Source: an uncultured Alphaproteobacteria bacterium (GTDB taxonomy: Bacteria > Pseudomonadota > Alphaproteobacteria > CAAHEQ01 > UBA3637). From it: a stretch of DNA of 64,000 nucleotides. Below are positions 51,206 to 61,255 of the stretch, in pieces. The stretch spans positions 39,731 to 103,730 of the forward strand of contig CALXXX010000034.1 in NCBI GenBank assembly GCA_944392795.1. Reading direction: 5' to 3'. A model generated the notes under the pieces. The model ran no database searches, was not told the DNA's origin, and saw nothing but the letters and a program-made list of their open reading frames with translations. The position numbers and the translations under genes are program-made. Each line of letters begins with the position of its first letter. Position 1 is the first letter of the stretch.

Positions 51206-53815
51206 CTATTTAACTTTTTTTTCGTCTTCACCTAAAATACAATTCATTAAAGTCATTTCATCAGATTTGGCTTCAAAAGTGATTTTATGTTCTTTTATAT
51301 TCAATACATTTTCTAGATCAATTTGTGCTTGACGTAGTAAATTCAATGTTTTTTCGTTTGCAGAGATAGTCATTTCTAAGACAGGTGTCCGCAAGCTACG
51401 TTTTTCTTCAGCTTTTACCTTTCGTCCTAATTCAACACATTCAACGACCTTATCATATAAGGCTATATTTCCCGTTTGAGAGGTATAGTCTTCTATGCTT
51501 GGAAATAATTGAGTATGAACAGAACCATTATCTTTACTCCAAGAACGACATTGATAGATTTCCTCTGCTATGAAAGGAATAAAAGGAGCAAATAATTTGG
51601 TAAATAAATCGATCGTGACCATTAAAGTAGCTATAGCAGAAGTAGAATTTTCTCCGTATGCGCGTCCTTTAACAATTTCAAGATAATTATCACAAAAGCT
51701 CCAGAAACATCGTTCAGTATTTTCTAAAGCTAAAGAATAATCATTTGCAGCAAAAGCCTTTCGAGCTCCCGCAACTCCGTCCATCATCTTAGCAATCCAA
51801 GCTTTATCAAATGCTTCCGTAATCTTTGATGGATAATCTGTCATAGAAGAAAGACCTGCATTTTCAACAATCTGGAACACGAAGCGACTGGCATTAAAGA
51901 ATTTGTTTGTTAACTTTTTACCTTGTTCCATAATTTGTTCTTCATAAGCTGTATCAATGCCTAATTTAGCACGGCTAGCCCAATAACGCACAGCATCGGA
52001 AGAATACTTTTCAATCAAGTGCATAGGAGTGACGACATTGCCCTTTGATTTACTCATTTTTTTACGATCAGGGTCCAAGATAAAGCCACTAATCAAGGCT
52101 TCTTTCCATGGAATGGTTTTATTGTGAGCCCATGCTTTCATAATTGTATAAAAAGCCCAAGTCCGAATAATATCGTGTGCTTGAGGTCTTACATCAAAAG
52201 GTAAACTTAAATTATTTCCTTCTGGAGCAAAAGCCATTGCAATCTGAGGGGTTAAAGAAGATGTAGCCCATGTGTCCATAACATCTTTTTCTCCGACAAA
52301 GCCATTTGGCTTTCCTCTCATTTCTTCCGTAAATCCATTTGGAACATCAATCATCGGATCGACAGGCAATTGATCTTTTGCCGCAAAAATAGGACGATTG
52401 TAATCAATAAGCCCATTTTCATCCAAATGATACCAAATAGGAAATGGGACGCCAAAGAAGCGTTGACGTGAAATACACCAGTCTTGGTTTAAACCATCCA
52501 CCCATGTTTCATAACGTATTTGCATATGAGCAGGGAACCACTTAATCTGTCGGCCGGCTTCTACTAACTCTTTTTTATAATCTAAAATCTTGATGAACCA
52601 TTGACGACTGGATACAAACTCTAAAGGTTGTGTTCCTTTTTCATAGAACTTAACAGGATGTTTGATTGGCTTTAATTCTCCCATCAAAGTCCCTTCTTCT
52701 TTCAACATCTCTACAATCTTAGCTCGTGCATCTTTCACTTTTAAGCCTGCAATCGCATCATAATTTTTCTTTGCTTTTGCGACATTTAAAGAAATAAAGT
52801 TGCCTTCTCCATATTCTTGTTTAATAATACGACCATCCAAGCCTATAATTTGTTTAATCGGAAGGCCTGATTGTTTCCACCAAGTAACGTCAGCTGCATC
52901 ACCAAACGTGCAGACCATCATAATACCTGTTCCTTTATCCATTTCTGCATGTTCAGACGGAACAATTGGAACAGGAATATCAAACAAAGGAACAATTGCT
53001 TTTTTACCAAAATACTTTTGATAACGTTCATCATCAGGATGAGCAACAACAGCTATACAGGCTGGTAAAAATTCCGGTCGAGTTGTCGCAATTGTAAAAC
53101 AGACATCTGGTTCTCCTTCTACTTGAAAACGAATGTCGTGGAAAAAACTATCCATTTCACGATCTTCTATTTCCGCTTGAGCAACTGCAGACTGGAATGT
53201 TACATCCCACATTGTTGGCGCTTCAACAGAACAAGCAATTCCCTTCTCTACAAGTTCTAAAAAAGAAGCTTGACTAACTGCAATCGCTTTTGGACTAATT
53301 GTTGAATATTTTAAATTCCAATCATAAGAGTGTCCGATACGACGGAAAATGTCCTCAAAAACTTTTTCATCTTCTTGGGTTAATATGTCACAAGCTTCAA
53401 TAAAGTTTTGTCGAGAAACTTCTTGTCTTCGATCCTCATTTTTAGGATCATGCACTGGTTTAAAACTCGGATCATACGGCAAATCAGGATTACAAGCGAT
53501 GTTATAATAGTTTTGAACACGACGTTCTGTCGGTAAACCATTATCATCCCAACCGATAGGATAGAAAATAGATTTTCCTTGCATTCGATTATAGCGAACC
53601 ATCACATCTGTTTGCGTATAACTAAAAATATGACCGATATGTAAAGAACCAGATACTGTGGGAGGAGGAGTATCGACGACATAGGTGTTAACTCGTTCGG
53701 CTGTTTTGTCATATTTATAAGTTTGATTTGCATCCCAAAACGATAAACATCTATTTTCTATATCTGTCGGATTGAACTTATCATCCAACTTTTTAGTTTC
53801 TTTGTAATTTGTCAT
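51206..53815 (-). CDS. valS: Valyl-tRNA synthetase, archaeal/Rickettsial type
   Basis: Charges tRNA with valine. About 869 residues. The signature PPPTVSGSLHIGHIFSYTQ (HIGH) and KKMSKSKGNVV (KMSKS) are intact, as is the editing region. The segment GWDDNGLPTERRVQNYYNI, the shorter length and the early end without the long C-terminal coiled coil match the archaeal-type ValRS that Rickettsiales and related Alphaproteobacteria carry. Start 53815 has AGGA five bases upstream; ATG 53818 or 53827 are alternatives. Confidence 0.93.
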   Translation of the reverse strand: MTNYKETKKLDDKFNPTDIENRCLSFWDANQTYKYDKTAERVNTYVVDTPPPTVSGSLHIGHIFSYTQTDVMVRYNRMQGKSIFYPIGWDDNGLPTERRVQNYYNIACNPDLPYDPSFKPVHDPKNEDRRQEVSRQNFIEACDILTQEDEKVFEDIFRRIGHSYDWNLKYSTISPKAIAVSQASFLELVEKGIACSVEAPTMWDVTFQSAVAQAEIEDREMDSFFHDIRFQVEGEPDVCFTIATTRPEFLPACIAVVAHPDDERYQKYFGKKAIVPLFDIPVPIVPSEHAEMDKGTGIMMVCTFGDAADVTWWKQSGLPIKQIIGLDGRIIKQEYGEGNFISLNVAKAKKNYDAIAGLKVKDARAKIVEMLKEEGTLMGELKPIKHPVKFYEKGTQPLEFVSSRQWFIKILDYKKELVEAGRQIKWFPAHMQIRYETWVDGLNQDWCISRQRFFGVPFPIWYHLDENGLIDYNRPIFAAKDQLPVDPMIDVPNGFTEEMRGKPNGFVGEKDVMDTWATSSLTPQIAMAFAPEGNNLSLPFDVRPQAHDIIRTWAFYTIMKAWAHNKTIPWKEALISGFILDPDRKKMSKSKGNVVTPMHLIEKYSSDAVRYWASRAKLGIDTAYEEQIMEQGKKLTNKFFNASRFVFQIVENAGLSSMTDYPSKITEAFDKAWIAKMMDGVAGARKAFAANDYSLALENTERCFWSFCDNYLEIVKGRAYGENSTSAIATLMVTIDLFTKLFAPFIPFIAEEIYQCRSWSKDNGSVHTQLFPSIEDYTSQTGNIALYDKVVECVELGRKVKAEEKRSLRTPVLEMTISANEKTLNLLRQAQIDLENVLNIKEHKITFEAKSDEMTLMNCILGEDEKKVK

Positions 53816-53920
53816 CATAATCCTCATAAAAAATAATTTAGGGAAAGCATTTTAGCATATTTGCTATTGCTTTCAAGTGTTTTTTAAAAAATGAATTAGT
53901 CTTTGATAGGATTAAATGAT

Positions 53921-54976
53921 TTAATCTCGTTCTTTTATGGCCGGTAACCGATTTTGTCTTGCCAAAAAAGCCCGATGTTTATTAACGCGCATATAGCCTA
54001 ATAAAGCCGTTGCATCATCTGCACTACCTGTATTTTTCTTACAACCATTTAGAAGTTTCATGGCAATGGTTTCTTTATTAGATAAAGAAGAAATTTCTAC
54101 TTTTCGTAACTTTTTAGCAAATTGTTTTAGATGTGTCGGACCTTTAATACAATTGAGTAGCATTTTAGGCGTAGCTAAACGATTTTTTAAGATTCTTTCC
54201 ACAAAACCGTCTGTACTTAAAATAATAGTGTCTACTTTTTCTACTTCAGCAAATAATTCCCAAATATCTCCTCGTTGATAATAATTTAACGAACGATTAT
54301 GAGTAGCGGAAACAACCCTTTGGTTTTCTAAAAAAGGATTTATGATATTTCCCTGATTCATAAAAGGAACAAAATATCCGTTAGGAAAAGATCCTAATCT
54401 TTGCCGCGTTTCTTTCATAAAACAAAAACGAATTTTCGATTGTTCTTCTTTTGTCTTTGAAGAAAAGTCAGGATAAAGAGAATGAATTTTTTCTTCTCGT
54501 TTCTTCCTGATGTTTTCTAGAACAGCACTGCCAACGAAAGTATCTATTGAGCCGTCTTTATATTTAATAAGTAGTCCACAATCTCCTGAGCCTAATACTT
54601 CCATCATACCATTTAAAACGCGCATAATCATCACAGGAGAAGATGGTGTTTCAAACGAAGAAAAATCAGAACGAACCAATGGCATTTTAGCAGAAGCTTC
54701 TTTTATGCTTTTTTCCAAAATAGTCGTTAAATTAGAAGAATCTGTTTGGGCTTTCTCATATAAACTTTGAGCTAAAGTTTCAGCCCATATACGAGCTGAC
54801 GTGTATTCCTGATTTGTTATATCCGGTAAAGAAACTATTGTTCCATCAGAATAGATATCTTTTTGAAAGCCTGTTGCTCCATCAACAACGATAGCCACGT
54901 CATTTCCTACGCGATAAGCATCTTCGCGTTTAATATCATTCATACTTACAACTTGGCTCAGGTGAAAACAATCCAT
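53921..54976 (-). CDS. PP2C-like serine/threonine phosphatase
   Basis: A 351-residue protein with the metal-binding motifs of PPM/PP2C phosphatases: VAIVVDGATGFQKD near residue 28, VLGSGDCGLLIKY, TIILSTDGFVERI and SADDATALLGYM. It lacks membrane segments. The C-terminus is basic. It has a strong SD (AAGGAG) and a TTGACA upstream on the minus strand (55021 region). No kinase partner is next to it. Substrate unknown. Confidence 0.8.
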   Translation of the reverse strand: MDCFHLSQVVSMNDIKREDAYRVGNDVAIVVDGATGFQKDIYSDGTIVSLPDITNQEYTSARIWAETLAQSLYEKAQTDSSNLTTILEKSIKEASAKMPLVRSDFSSFETPSSPVMIMRVLNGMMEVLGSGDCGLLIKYKDGSIDTFVGSAVLENIRKKREEKIHSLYPDFSSKTKEEQSKIRFCFMKETRQRLGSFPNGYFVPFMNQGNIINPFLENQRVVSATHNRSLNYYQRGDIWELFAEVEKVDTIILSTDGFVERILKNRLATPKMLLNCIKGPTHLKQFAKKLRKVEISSLSNKETIAMKLLNGCKKNTGSADDATALLGYMRVNKHRAFLARQNRLPAIKERD

Positions 54977-55102
54977 CTACCTTCTCCTTAAGTATTTTTT
55001 AATATATCATTTTTATTTTGTCAATCTTTTTTACTTTTATTCGTGCTTGTTTTTTATAAAAAGAAATATTAAACTTATCCTAAATAAAATAGGGAGAAAT
55101 AA

Positions 55103-55942
55103 ATGTCTCAAAAAAAATCTAAAACAAAAAAAACTGTTTTAATCGGAGCTGTCATTTTATCTGTTTTTTTTCTGATTGCAGGCTGGAATGCTTATCAACA
55201 AAATTTTGATGATAAAGAGCTCATCCTTTATGGAAATATTGATATTCGTCAAGTCAATCTTTCTTTTCGTGTTCCTGGAAGACTTCAAAAAATGCTGTTG
55301 GAAGAAGGAAATGCTGTTAAAGTCGGAGATGTTGTTGCCGTTTTAGATGAAGAACCCATTAAAAATAGACTAAATCAGGCAAAAGCTCAACTTGAACAAG
55401 CCAGAGTTCAACTTAATAATGCCGAACGTAGATACAAAAGAAATATTTCTTTATGTAATACAGATACAATTTCTCAACAACAATGTGATGATATTCTTGC
55501 CTCTAGAGATGAAGCTGTAGCTAATGTTGCTTATATGGAATCAGTTTTGGCTGAAGCAGAAACAAACTATCGAGATACAAAACTTTATGCGCCCTCAAAC
55601 GGTATTATTTTAGTTCGCATTCAAGAGCCTGGAACAATGTTATCTGAAGGTTCTCCGGTTTATACTCTTTCCTTAAATGAGGAAATGTGGGCACGCAGTT
55701 ATATTCAAGAAACCGATCTTGGGAAATTTAAAATTGGAACAAAAGTCGAAATTATGACGGATTCTACCCCTAAAGTTTATCATGGGCATGTTGGCTTTAT
55801 TTCTCCGCAAGCAGAGTTTACGCCCAAAACAATTGAAACAACGGGGCTTAGAACAGATCTTGTCTATAGAACACGAATTATTATTGATGACCCTGATGAT
55901 TTTTTAAAACAAGGTATGCCCATTACAATAAAAGTGAAGTAA
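55103..55942 (+). CDS. HlyD-family membrane fusion protein (YbhG-like)
   Basis: A 279-residue periplasmic adaptor with one N-terminal membrane anchor (VLIGAVILSVFFLIAGWNAY), lipoyl halves (GRLQKMLLEEGNAVKVGDVVAVLD; LYAPSNGIILVRIQEPGTML) flanking a coiled coil (LNQAKAQLEQARVQLNNAERRYKR). It links inner-membrane ABC transporters with an outer-membrane channel. First gene of a ybhG-F-S-R type operon; the ATPase starts right after its stop. Confidence 0.9.
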   Translation: MSQKKSKTKKTVLIGAVILSVFFLIAGWNAYQQNFDDKELILYGNIDIRQVNLSFRVPGRLQKMLLEEGNAVKVGDVVAVLDEEPIKNRLNQAKAQLEQARVQLNNAERRYKRNISLCNTDTISQQQCDDILASRDEAVANVAYMESVLAEAETNYRDTKLYAPSNGIILVRIQEPGTMLSEGSPVYTLSLNEEMWARSYIQETDLGKFKIGTKVEIMTDSTPKVYHGHVGFISPQAEFTPKTIETTGLRTDLVYRTRIIIDDPDDFLKQGMPITIKVK

Positions 55943-57619
55943 ATGCAACAAACGACCGTAACTCTCACCCATGTTTGCAAAAATTTTGGCTCTAATAAAG
56001 CCATTAAGGACTTAAGTTTTCAGCTGCAAAAAGGTAAAATTATGGGGGTTGTCGGTCCTGATGGCGCTGGTAAAACAACATTATGTCGTCTACTCTTAGG
56101 ACTTCTTGTCCCCACCAGCGGTCAAATATCCGTCTTAGGCTTAGATACTCAGACACAATCAGATGAATTACATCAACTCGTTGGTTATATGCCTCAAAAA
56201 TTTGGCTTATATGAGGATTTAACGGTTCAAGAAAATTTAAATCTTTATGCTGACTTAAAAAATCTGTCTCATCCTGAAGAAACTTTCAAGAAGCTATTAG
56301 CTTTAACAGGTCTCTCCCCTTTTACCAATCGTTTGGCTGGACGCTTGTCTGGAGGAATGAAACAAAAATTGGGATTAGCCTGTGCCTTGCTAGGAACACC
56401 ACAAGTCTTGGTTCTGGATGAACCTGGCGTTGGTGTTGATCCGATTTCAAGGCGAGAATTGATGAGGTTAGTATGTGATTTGTCAAAAAATGGAATGAGT
56501 ATTTTATGGTCAACCTCTTATTTGGATGAAGCAGCACACTTTGATAATGTTCTTTTATTAGATGAGGGAAAATTACTTTATAACGGTAGACCTGAAGAAT
56601 TAACGCGACAAATGAAGAACAATGTCTTTTTAATGAAGAAAAAAGGGATCTCTGCCAGAGCATTACTTCGAGAAGTTTTAAAAGGAAAAAATCCCGTTAC
56701 AGATGCCGTCATTCAGGGAGATGCCGTACGCATTGTAACATCGGATAAAAAAACAAAAAAAGCATTTCAAAGCTTTCTCACACCTGTTCAACCTCGGTTT
56801 GAAGACGCCGTCATTGGTGTTTTAGGAGGAGCACCGATGGGAGAATCAAAAGTTGCTGGACAAATTAAAGTTAAAAACACAACACATTTTATGATTGAAG
56901 CTGAACATTTAACAAAAAAATATGGAACATTTACAGCAGCTGAAGATATTACCTTTAAGATTCCTAAAGGTGAAATTTTTGGACTTCTCGGTCCTAATGG
57001 GGCCGGAAAATCGACTTCTTTTAAAATGATGTGTGGTCTGAGTAAACCAACAAGCGGACGAGCTTTTATTAATGGAGTAGATATGCGGCTTCATCCGGAG
57101 AAAGCACGAGAACAACTAGGATATATGGCACAAAAATTTTCTTTATTCAGTCCCTTAACTGTTATACAAAATTTACATTTTTTCTCAGGAATCTATGGAT
57201 TAAAATCTAATAGTCAAGAAAAGCGCATTCAAGAAATGATAGATGTTTTTAAACTAGAGCCTTATTTAACATCACGCGCTGGTGATTTACCACTTGGATT
57301 TAAACAGCGATTAGCCCTCGCCTGCGCAATTATGCATAATCCTTCTATTTTATTTCTGGATGAACCAACCAGTGGCGTTGATCCCCTGACGCGGCGGGAA
57401 TTTTGGAAACATATCAATGCTATGGTAGAAAAAGGAGTGACAGTCATGGTTACAACTCATTTTATGGATGAAGCAGAATATTGTGATCGTATTGCTCTTA
57501 TTTATCAAGGAAAAGCAATAAAAATAGGAACTCCGGTTGAAATTAAAAAGACAAATGAAACAATGGAAGATGCTTTTATTAGAACGATCTTAGAATACAA
57601 TAAGAGGTCTCAGATATGA
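55943..57619 (+). CDS. Duplicated ABC ATPase (YbhF-like)
   Basis: A 558-residue protein with two ABC ATPase domains. The first has GVVGPDGAGKTTLCRLL, signature RLSGGMKQKLGLA and Walker B VLVLDEPGVGVDP. The second has GLLGPNGAGKSTSFKMM, an altered signature DLPLGFKQRLALA and Walker B ILFLDEPTSGVDP. It powers the two following permeases. Overlaps the first permease by 4 bases. Confidence 0.92.
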   Translation: MQQTTVTLTHVCKNFGSNKAIKDLSFQLQKGKIMGVVGPDGAGKTTLCRLLLGLLVPTSGQISVLGLDTQTQSDELHQLVGYMPQKFGLYEDLTVQENLNLYADLKNLSHPEETFKKLLALTGLSPFTNRLAGRLSGGMKQKLGLACALLGTPQVLVLDEPGVGVDPISRRELMRLVCDLSKNGMSILWSTSYLDEAAHFDNVLLLDEGKLLYNGRPEELTRQMKNNVFLMKKKGISARALLREVLKGKNPVTDAVIQGDAVRIVTSDKKTKKAFQSFLTPVQPRFEDAVIGVLGGAPMGESKVAGQIKVKNTTHFMIEAEHLTKKYGTFTAAEDITFKIPKGEIFGLLGPNGAGKSTSFKMMCGLSKPTSGRAFINGVDMRLHPEKAREQLGYMAQKFSLFSPLTVIQNLHFFSGIYGLKSNSQEKRIQEMIDVFKLEPYLTSRAGDLPLGFKQRLALACAIMHNPSILFLDEPTSGVDPLTRREFWKHINAMVEKGVTVMVTTHFMDEAEYCDRIALIYQGKAIKIGTPVEIKKTNETMEDAFIRTILEYNKRSQI

Positions 57620-58731
57620 AGGTTTTAAAAGCGCTAATTCAAAAAGAATTTTTTCAAATTATTCGGGATCCCAGTAGTATCCTTATAGCATTTATTCTCC
57701 CTTTTATTTTAATTCTTATTTTTGCAACAGCTATTAGTTTAGATAACAATAATATTCGTGTCGGTTTATTGATTGATGGTTATAAAAATGAGATGAATGA
57801 TTTGATTGCCGGATTTGAACAAACACGATACTTAGATGTTACGCGTTATACAAGCCGCCAAGAAATGGAAAAAGCTTTAATGAGTGATAAAATCAAAGCT
57901 ATGATTATTTTCCCCAGTGATTTTTCAAGAATACTTCAGAGAGGACAAAACGCAGCACCTATCCAGTTAATTACGGATGCGACAGATCCTAATATAGCAA
58001 CTTTCGTAGCGGCTTATGTTCAGAGCTTGGTTTTAAACTGGATGAAAATTTATGGCCAAGAAAAAGGAGGTAATTTTTCTTCTCTGATTGAAATAGAAAA
58101 TATTGTTTGGTTCAATCCGGAATTAAAAAGCCGCAATTTTATTTTACCTGGCTCGATTGCTATTATTATGACATTAGTTGGCATGATTCTAACAGCTTTG
58201 GTTGTTGCTCGAGAATGGGAACGTGGCACGATGGAAGCTCTTTTAACAACACAAATGACAAAATTAGATTTAATTATGGCAAAATATGTGGCTTATTATG
58301 GTTTGGCGATGTGTTCAACTATTTTTTGTACATTTCTGGCCATTGTCATCTTTGATATTCCTTTTCGAGGCTCTTACTTCGTTTACTTTATAACGACCAG
58401 TTTATTTATTTCAACTTCTCTAGGACAAGGTTTTATTGTTTCGACTTTTTCAAAAAATCAATTTTTATCTTCCATTACAGCAGCGGCTTTTGGCTTTTTG
58501 CCAGCGGTTATGCTGTCTGGTTTTCTGTTTGAAATTCCAAGTATGCCAAATGTCATCCAATGGATAACCTATATTATTCCTGCTCGTTATTATGTCCCAA
58601 GCATTAACAACCTTTATATGGCGGGAACCGTTTGGAGTGTTTTGATACCTCAAAGTATTTTCTTGCTTATCAATGGATTGTTGTTGTTTATGATTTTATA
58701 TCATATGACAAAGCGGAGGTTAGACGCATGA
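57616..58731 (+). CDS. ABC-2 type permease (YbhS-like)
   Basis: A 371-residue ABC-2 permease. One N-terminal membrane helix, a large extracytoplasmic domain, then five C-terminal helices. Contains REWERGTMEALLTTQMTKLDLIMAKYVAYYG, the family loop. Heterodimer partner of the next gene; overlap with it is 4 bases. Confidence 0.9.
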   Translation: MKVLKALIQKEFFQIIRDPSSILIAFILPFILILIFATAISLDNNNIRVGLLIDGYKNEMNDLIAGFEQTRYLDVTRYTSRQEMEKALMSDKIKAMIIFPSDFSRILQRGQNAAPIQLITDATDPNIATFVAAYVQSLVLNWMKIYGQEKGGNFSSLIEIENIVWFNPELKSRNFILPGSIAIIMTLVGMILTALVVAREWERGTMEALLTTQMTKLDLIMAKYVAYYGLAMCSTIFCTFLAIVIFDIPFRGSYFVYFITTSLFISTSLGQGFIVSTFSKNQFLSSITAAAFGFLPAVMLSGFLFEIPSMPNVIQWITYIIPARYYVPSINNLYMAGTVWSVLIPQSIFLLINGLLLFMILYHMTKRRLDA

Positions 58732-59855
58732 AGTATTCTTTTCTTTCTCGTTTGTCTCGCATTTGGGCACTTATTATCAAAGAGTTTCAAATTATTTGGT
58801 CTGATCCTCGTAATCGAATTATGATTATTTTACCTCCTTTGCTGCAAATGACATTATTTGCTTTTTCGGCAACTTTAGAGGTCAACAACATATCCATGCT
58901 TGTCTATGATAAAGATAACACACAAATTTCAAGAGCTCTAATAGATAAATTTGAAAATACCCCTATTGTCAAAAAAGTCTATCATGTTGATAATCAACAG
59001 GATATGATTAACCTTATTGATCAACAAAAAGTCTATTTAGCCGTCACAATTCCAAACGATTTTACTAAAAACATCTATAGAGGAACATCTGCAAAGGTTC
59101 AATTTATTCTTGATGGACGGAAATCAAACGCGGCTCAAATTGTTCAAAATTATGCAACTCAGATTATCAATAATTATCAGTCAGAAATTTTAGGTATTAC
59201 CCCTCCTGCTTCGAGAATAACGATTGACATTCGAAATTGGTATAATCCAAACCTTGATTATCAATGGTTTATCGTCATTTCTTTAACTGGAATCTTAGCT
59301 ATGGTCATGACACTGTCTATTACGGCTTTAGCTGTCGCTCAAGAAAAAGAGCTTGGAACTTTTGATCAAATTATCGTTTCTCCTTTGAAGCCCTATGAAA
59401 TTTTAATCGGAAAGACAATTCCGGCGATTATTATTACTTTACTTGACGTGACAATTATGGTCGTAGCTGCTTTATATTTATTTCATATTCCTCTGATGGG
59501 TTCTATTTTTATGCTTTATGGATGTATGACTGTTTTTCTTCTCTCTATTGCCGGCATAGGACTTTTTATATCTACTCTTTGTCAAACACAACAACAAGCT
59601 ATTTTAGGCGTCTTTGCTTTTCTGGCTCCAACAGTTTTATTATCCGGTTTTGTCACGCCTATTGAAAATATGCCTCTCTATTTCCAAAAATTTGCTTATA
59701 TCAATCCACTGACTTATTTTTTTAGACTTATGAAGGGTATTTATTTAAAAGATTTTCCTCTTGAAAATATTTGGATGAATACTTGGCCATTACTGATTAT
59801 CGCCCTCATTACGCTTACTTTTGCTGGATGGTTTTTCAACAAAAAATTAGATTAA
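58728..59855 (+). CDS. ABC-2 type permease (YbhR-like)
   Basis: A 375-residue ABC-2 permease with the same layout as the preceding one and the loop AQEKELGTFDQIIVSPLKPYEILIGK. The start at 58728 (MKYSFLSR) overlaps the upstream stop as ATGA; the frame extends further upstream inside the previous gene but is not needed. Together with YbhG- and YbhF-like proteins it forms an exporter for drugs or other substrates; no dedicated outer-membrane channel is in the window. Confidence 0.9.
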   Translation: MKYSFLSRLSRIWALIIKEFQIIWSDPRNRIMIILPPLLQMTLFAFSATLEVNNISMLVYDKDNTQISRALIDKFENTPIVKKVYHVDNQQDMINLIDQQKVYLAVTIPNDFTKNIYRGTSAKVQFILDGRKSNAAQIVQNYATQIINNYQSEILGITPPASRITIDIRNWYNPNLDYQWFIVISLTGILAMVMTLSITALAVAQEKELGTFDQIIVSPLKPYEILIGKTIPAIIITLLDVTIMVVAALYLFHIPLMGSIFMLYGCMTVFLLSIAGIGLFISTLCQTQQQAILGVFAFLAPTVLLSGFVTPIENMPLYFQKFAYINPLTYFFRLMKGIYLKDFPLENIWMNTWPLLIIALITLTFAGWFFNKKLD

Positions 59856-59869
59856 TTTTTTTCATTCCC

Positions 59870-59899
59870 CTTGATTTTTATAAAAGTCGACTTACATAG
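59870..59899 (+). promoter_or_regulatory. RpoH (heat-shock sigma) type promoter
   Basis: CTTG (59870-59873), 17 bases, CTTACATAG (59891-59899). This is close to the alphaproteobacterial sigma-32 consensus CTTG-N17/18-CYTATNTNNG and lies just upstream of hsp20. Confidence 0.6.
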
Positions 59900-59925
59900 A
59901 TTTATATAAACAAAAGGAGGATAAA

Positions 59926-60411
59926 ATGTCACATAAAAATTTAACTCACATGCAAAACAAAGCAATGCAACAATCAAAATCTGAAGATATTCAAAATGAA
60001 ATCAATCGCATTTTTAATCATCATTTAAAAGGTTTTGTCACACCTTGGACTGATATGAACGATCAAGCATTATTGGAACCAGATATTGAGGTTCGAGATA
60101 CTTCAAAAGCTGTGAAAGTAATGGCTGAGCTTCCTGGTATGAATCCTGAAGATTTGGAAATCAATGTGTCAAAAGACGGATATATGACAATTTCTGGAGA
60201 GAAAAAACACGAACGTGAAGAAGAAGGTGAAGGTTACTATTTTTCAGAGCGTTCTTATGGAACAGTTCAAAGAACAATTCCTTTACCAACAGAAATTGAT
60301 GTAGATAAAGTAACGGCGGATTTTGAAAATGGCGTTTTGAAAGTTAATATTCCTAAATTACCCGTTGCTCAAAATAAAGTTAAAAAAGTGACTGTAAAAA
60401 AGTCTAAATAG
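59926..60411 (+). CDS. Small heat-shock protein Hsp20
   Basis: A 161-residue ATP-independent chaperone. The alpha-crystallin domain spans about residues 45-150 (EPDIEVRDTSKAVKVMAELPG, SERSYGTVQRTIPLPTEID and the A-x-x-x-n-GVL motif ADFENGVLKVNIPK). The SD AGGAGG is strong. The heat-shock type promoter fits its role. It converges with the adenylyltransferase gene, overlap 8 bases. Confidence 0.95.
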   Translation: MSHKNLTHMQNKAMQQSKSEDIQNEINRIFNHHLKGFVTPWTDMNDQALLEPDIEVRDTSKAVKVMAELPGMNPEDLEINVSKDGYMTISGEKKHEREEEGEGYYFSERSYGTVQRTIPLPTEIDVDKVTADFENGVLKVNIPKLPVAQNKVKKVTVKKSK

Positions 60412-61252
60412 ACGATAAGTGATGTCTTGTATAAGCTAAAATTTGATGAGCCGTCTCTTGAGGATAAGATGTTTTCAAAAAACAAGCAACCTCTTGAGCG
60501 GCTTTTTCAAACAGGTAGATAAGTCTCTCTAAAGTTTCTTTTTGTTCAATATAAGAAGTTGTTTTATACGTTTTTTTAAGCTCGTTCCAAATATCTTTAG
60601 CAATAAATTTTTCTAAATATTTCGCATTCTTACCGACTGAAACAGAAAAACTATTTTCAAAGCCAACCTTCCAAGACAGCATTCGAATAAGCTCTTGGCG
60701 CAGTAATTGTAAATGATCTGCTGCATATAAAAACTCTTGTCGGCAAACTCCTTTTACAACATACGGGACAAGCCACCAAAATTCATTACAACAATCTATA
60801 AAAAAGCTCTCCGAGGGTTTTTGAACCAGCCACTTTTTATCTGTCGGTATTGGAGGATTCTTTACTAAACCGTCTTTGTCTAGAAGAATTCGTGTTAATG
60901 TATCATTATTTAAATATTTTTCTATTTCTTCTATCGGTATCAACATTAAATCTATTCGATTTTCATCTTCAAAAAGCATTAAGTAAGTAAACCAACCGTT
61001 TAAAGATGGAGCAAATAAACTCATTGCCTCAGGCTTTTGCATAATCATCTTTTTTCCGAAGACTGAAAGCCATTTATCATCTCTAAGAAAAGAAGATAAA
61101 TTTCGAACTAAAAAAACAATATCAAAATCCTGAAAAGAATCTGGTGAAACTGCCGAATTAACACGAGAACCATTCATTCCAACCACGCGAATACGATCAT
61201 CTTTTCGCGCGACTTCTAAAACTAAATTTATTATCTCCGCCTCAGAACGCAT
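60404..61252 (-). CDS. Aminoglycoside 6-adenylyltransferase-like protein (ANT(6)/AadE family)
   Basis: A 282-residue nucleotidyltransferase resembling the ANT(6) streptomycin-modifying family. The start MRSEAEIINLVLEVARKDDR, the catalytic segment SFQDFDIVF (Asp42, Asp44) and RIDLMLIPIEEIEKYL (Asp101) are conserved, as are CCNEFWWLVPYVVKGVCR and LIRMLSWKVGFENSFSVSVG. Likely cytoplasmic. It is the last gene of an operon with a deaminase and alanine racemase, 3 bases behind the deaminase stop. Resistance is an inference; distant chromosomal members may have other substrates. Confidence 0.88.
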   Translation of the reverse strand: MRSEAEIINLVLEVARKDDRIRVVGMNGSRVNSAVSPDSFQDFDIVFLVRNLSSFLRDDKWLSVFGKKMIMQKPEAMSLFAPSLNGWFTYLMLFEDENRIDLMLIPIEEIEKYLNNDTLTRILLDKDGLVKNPPIPTDKKWLVQKPSESFFIDCCNEFWWLVPYVVKGVCRQEFLYAADHLQLLRQELIRMLSWKVGFENSFSVSVGKNAKYLEKFIAKDIWNELKKTYKTTSYIEQKETLERLIYLFEKAAQEVACFLKTSYPQETAHQILAYTRHHLSSI

Positions 61253-61255
61253 TTT

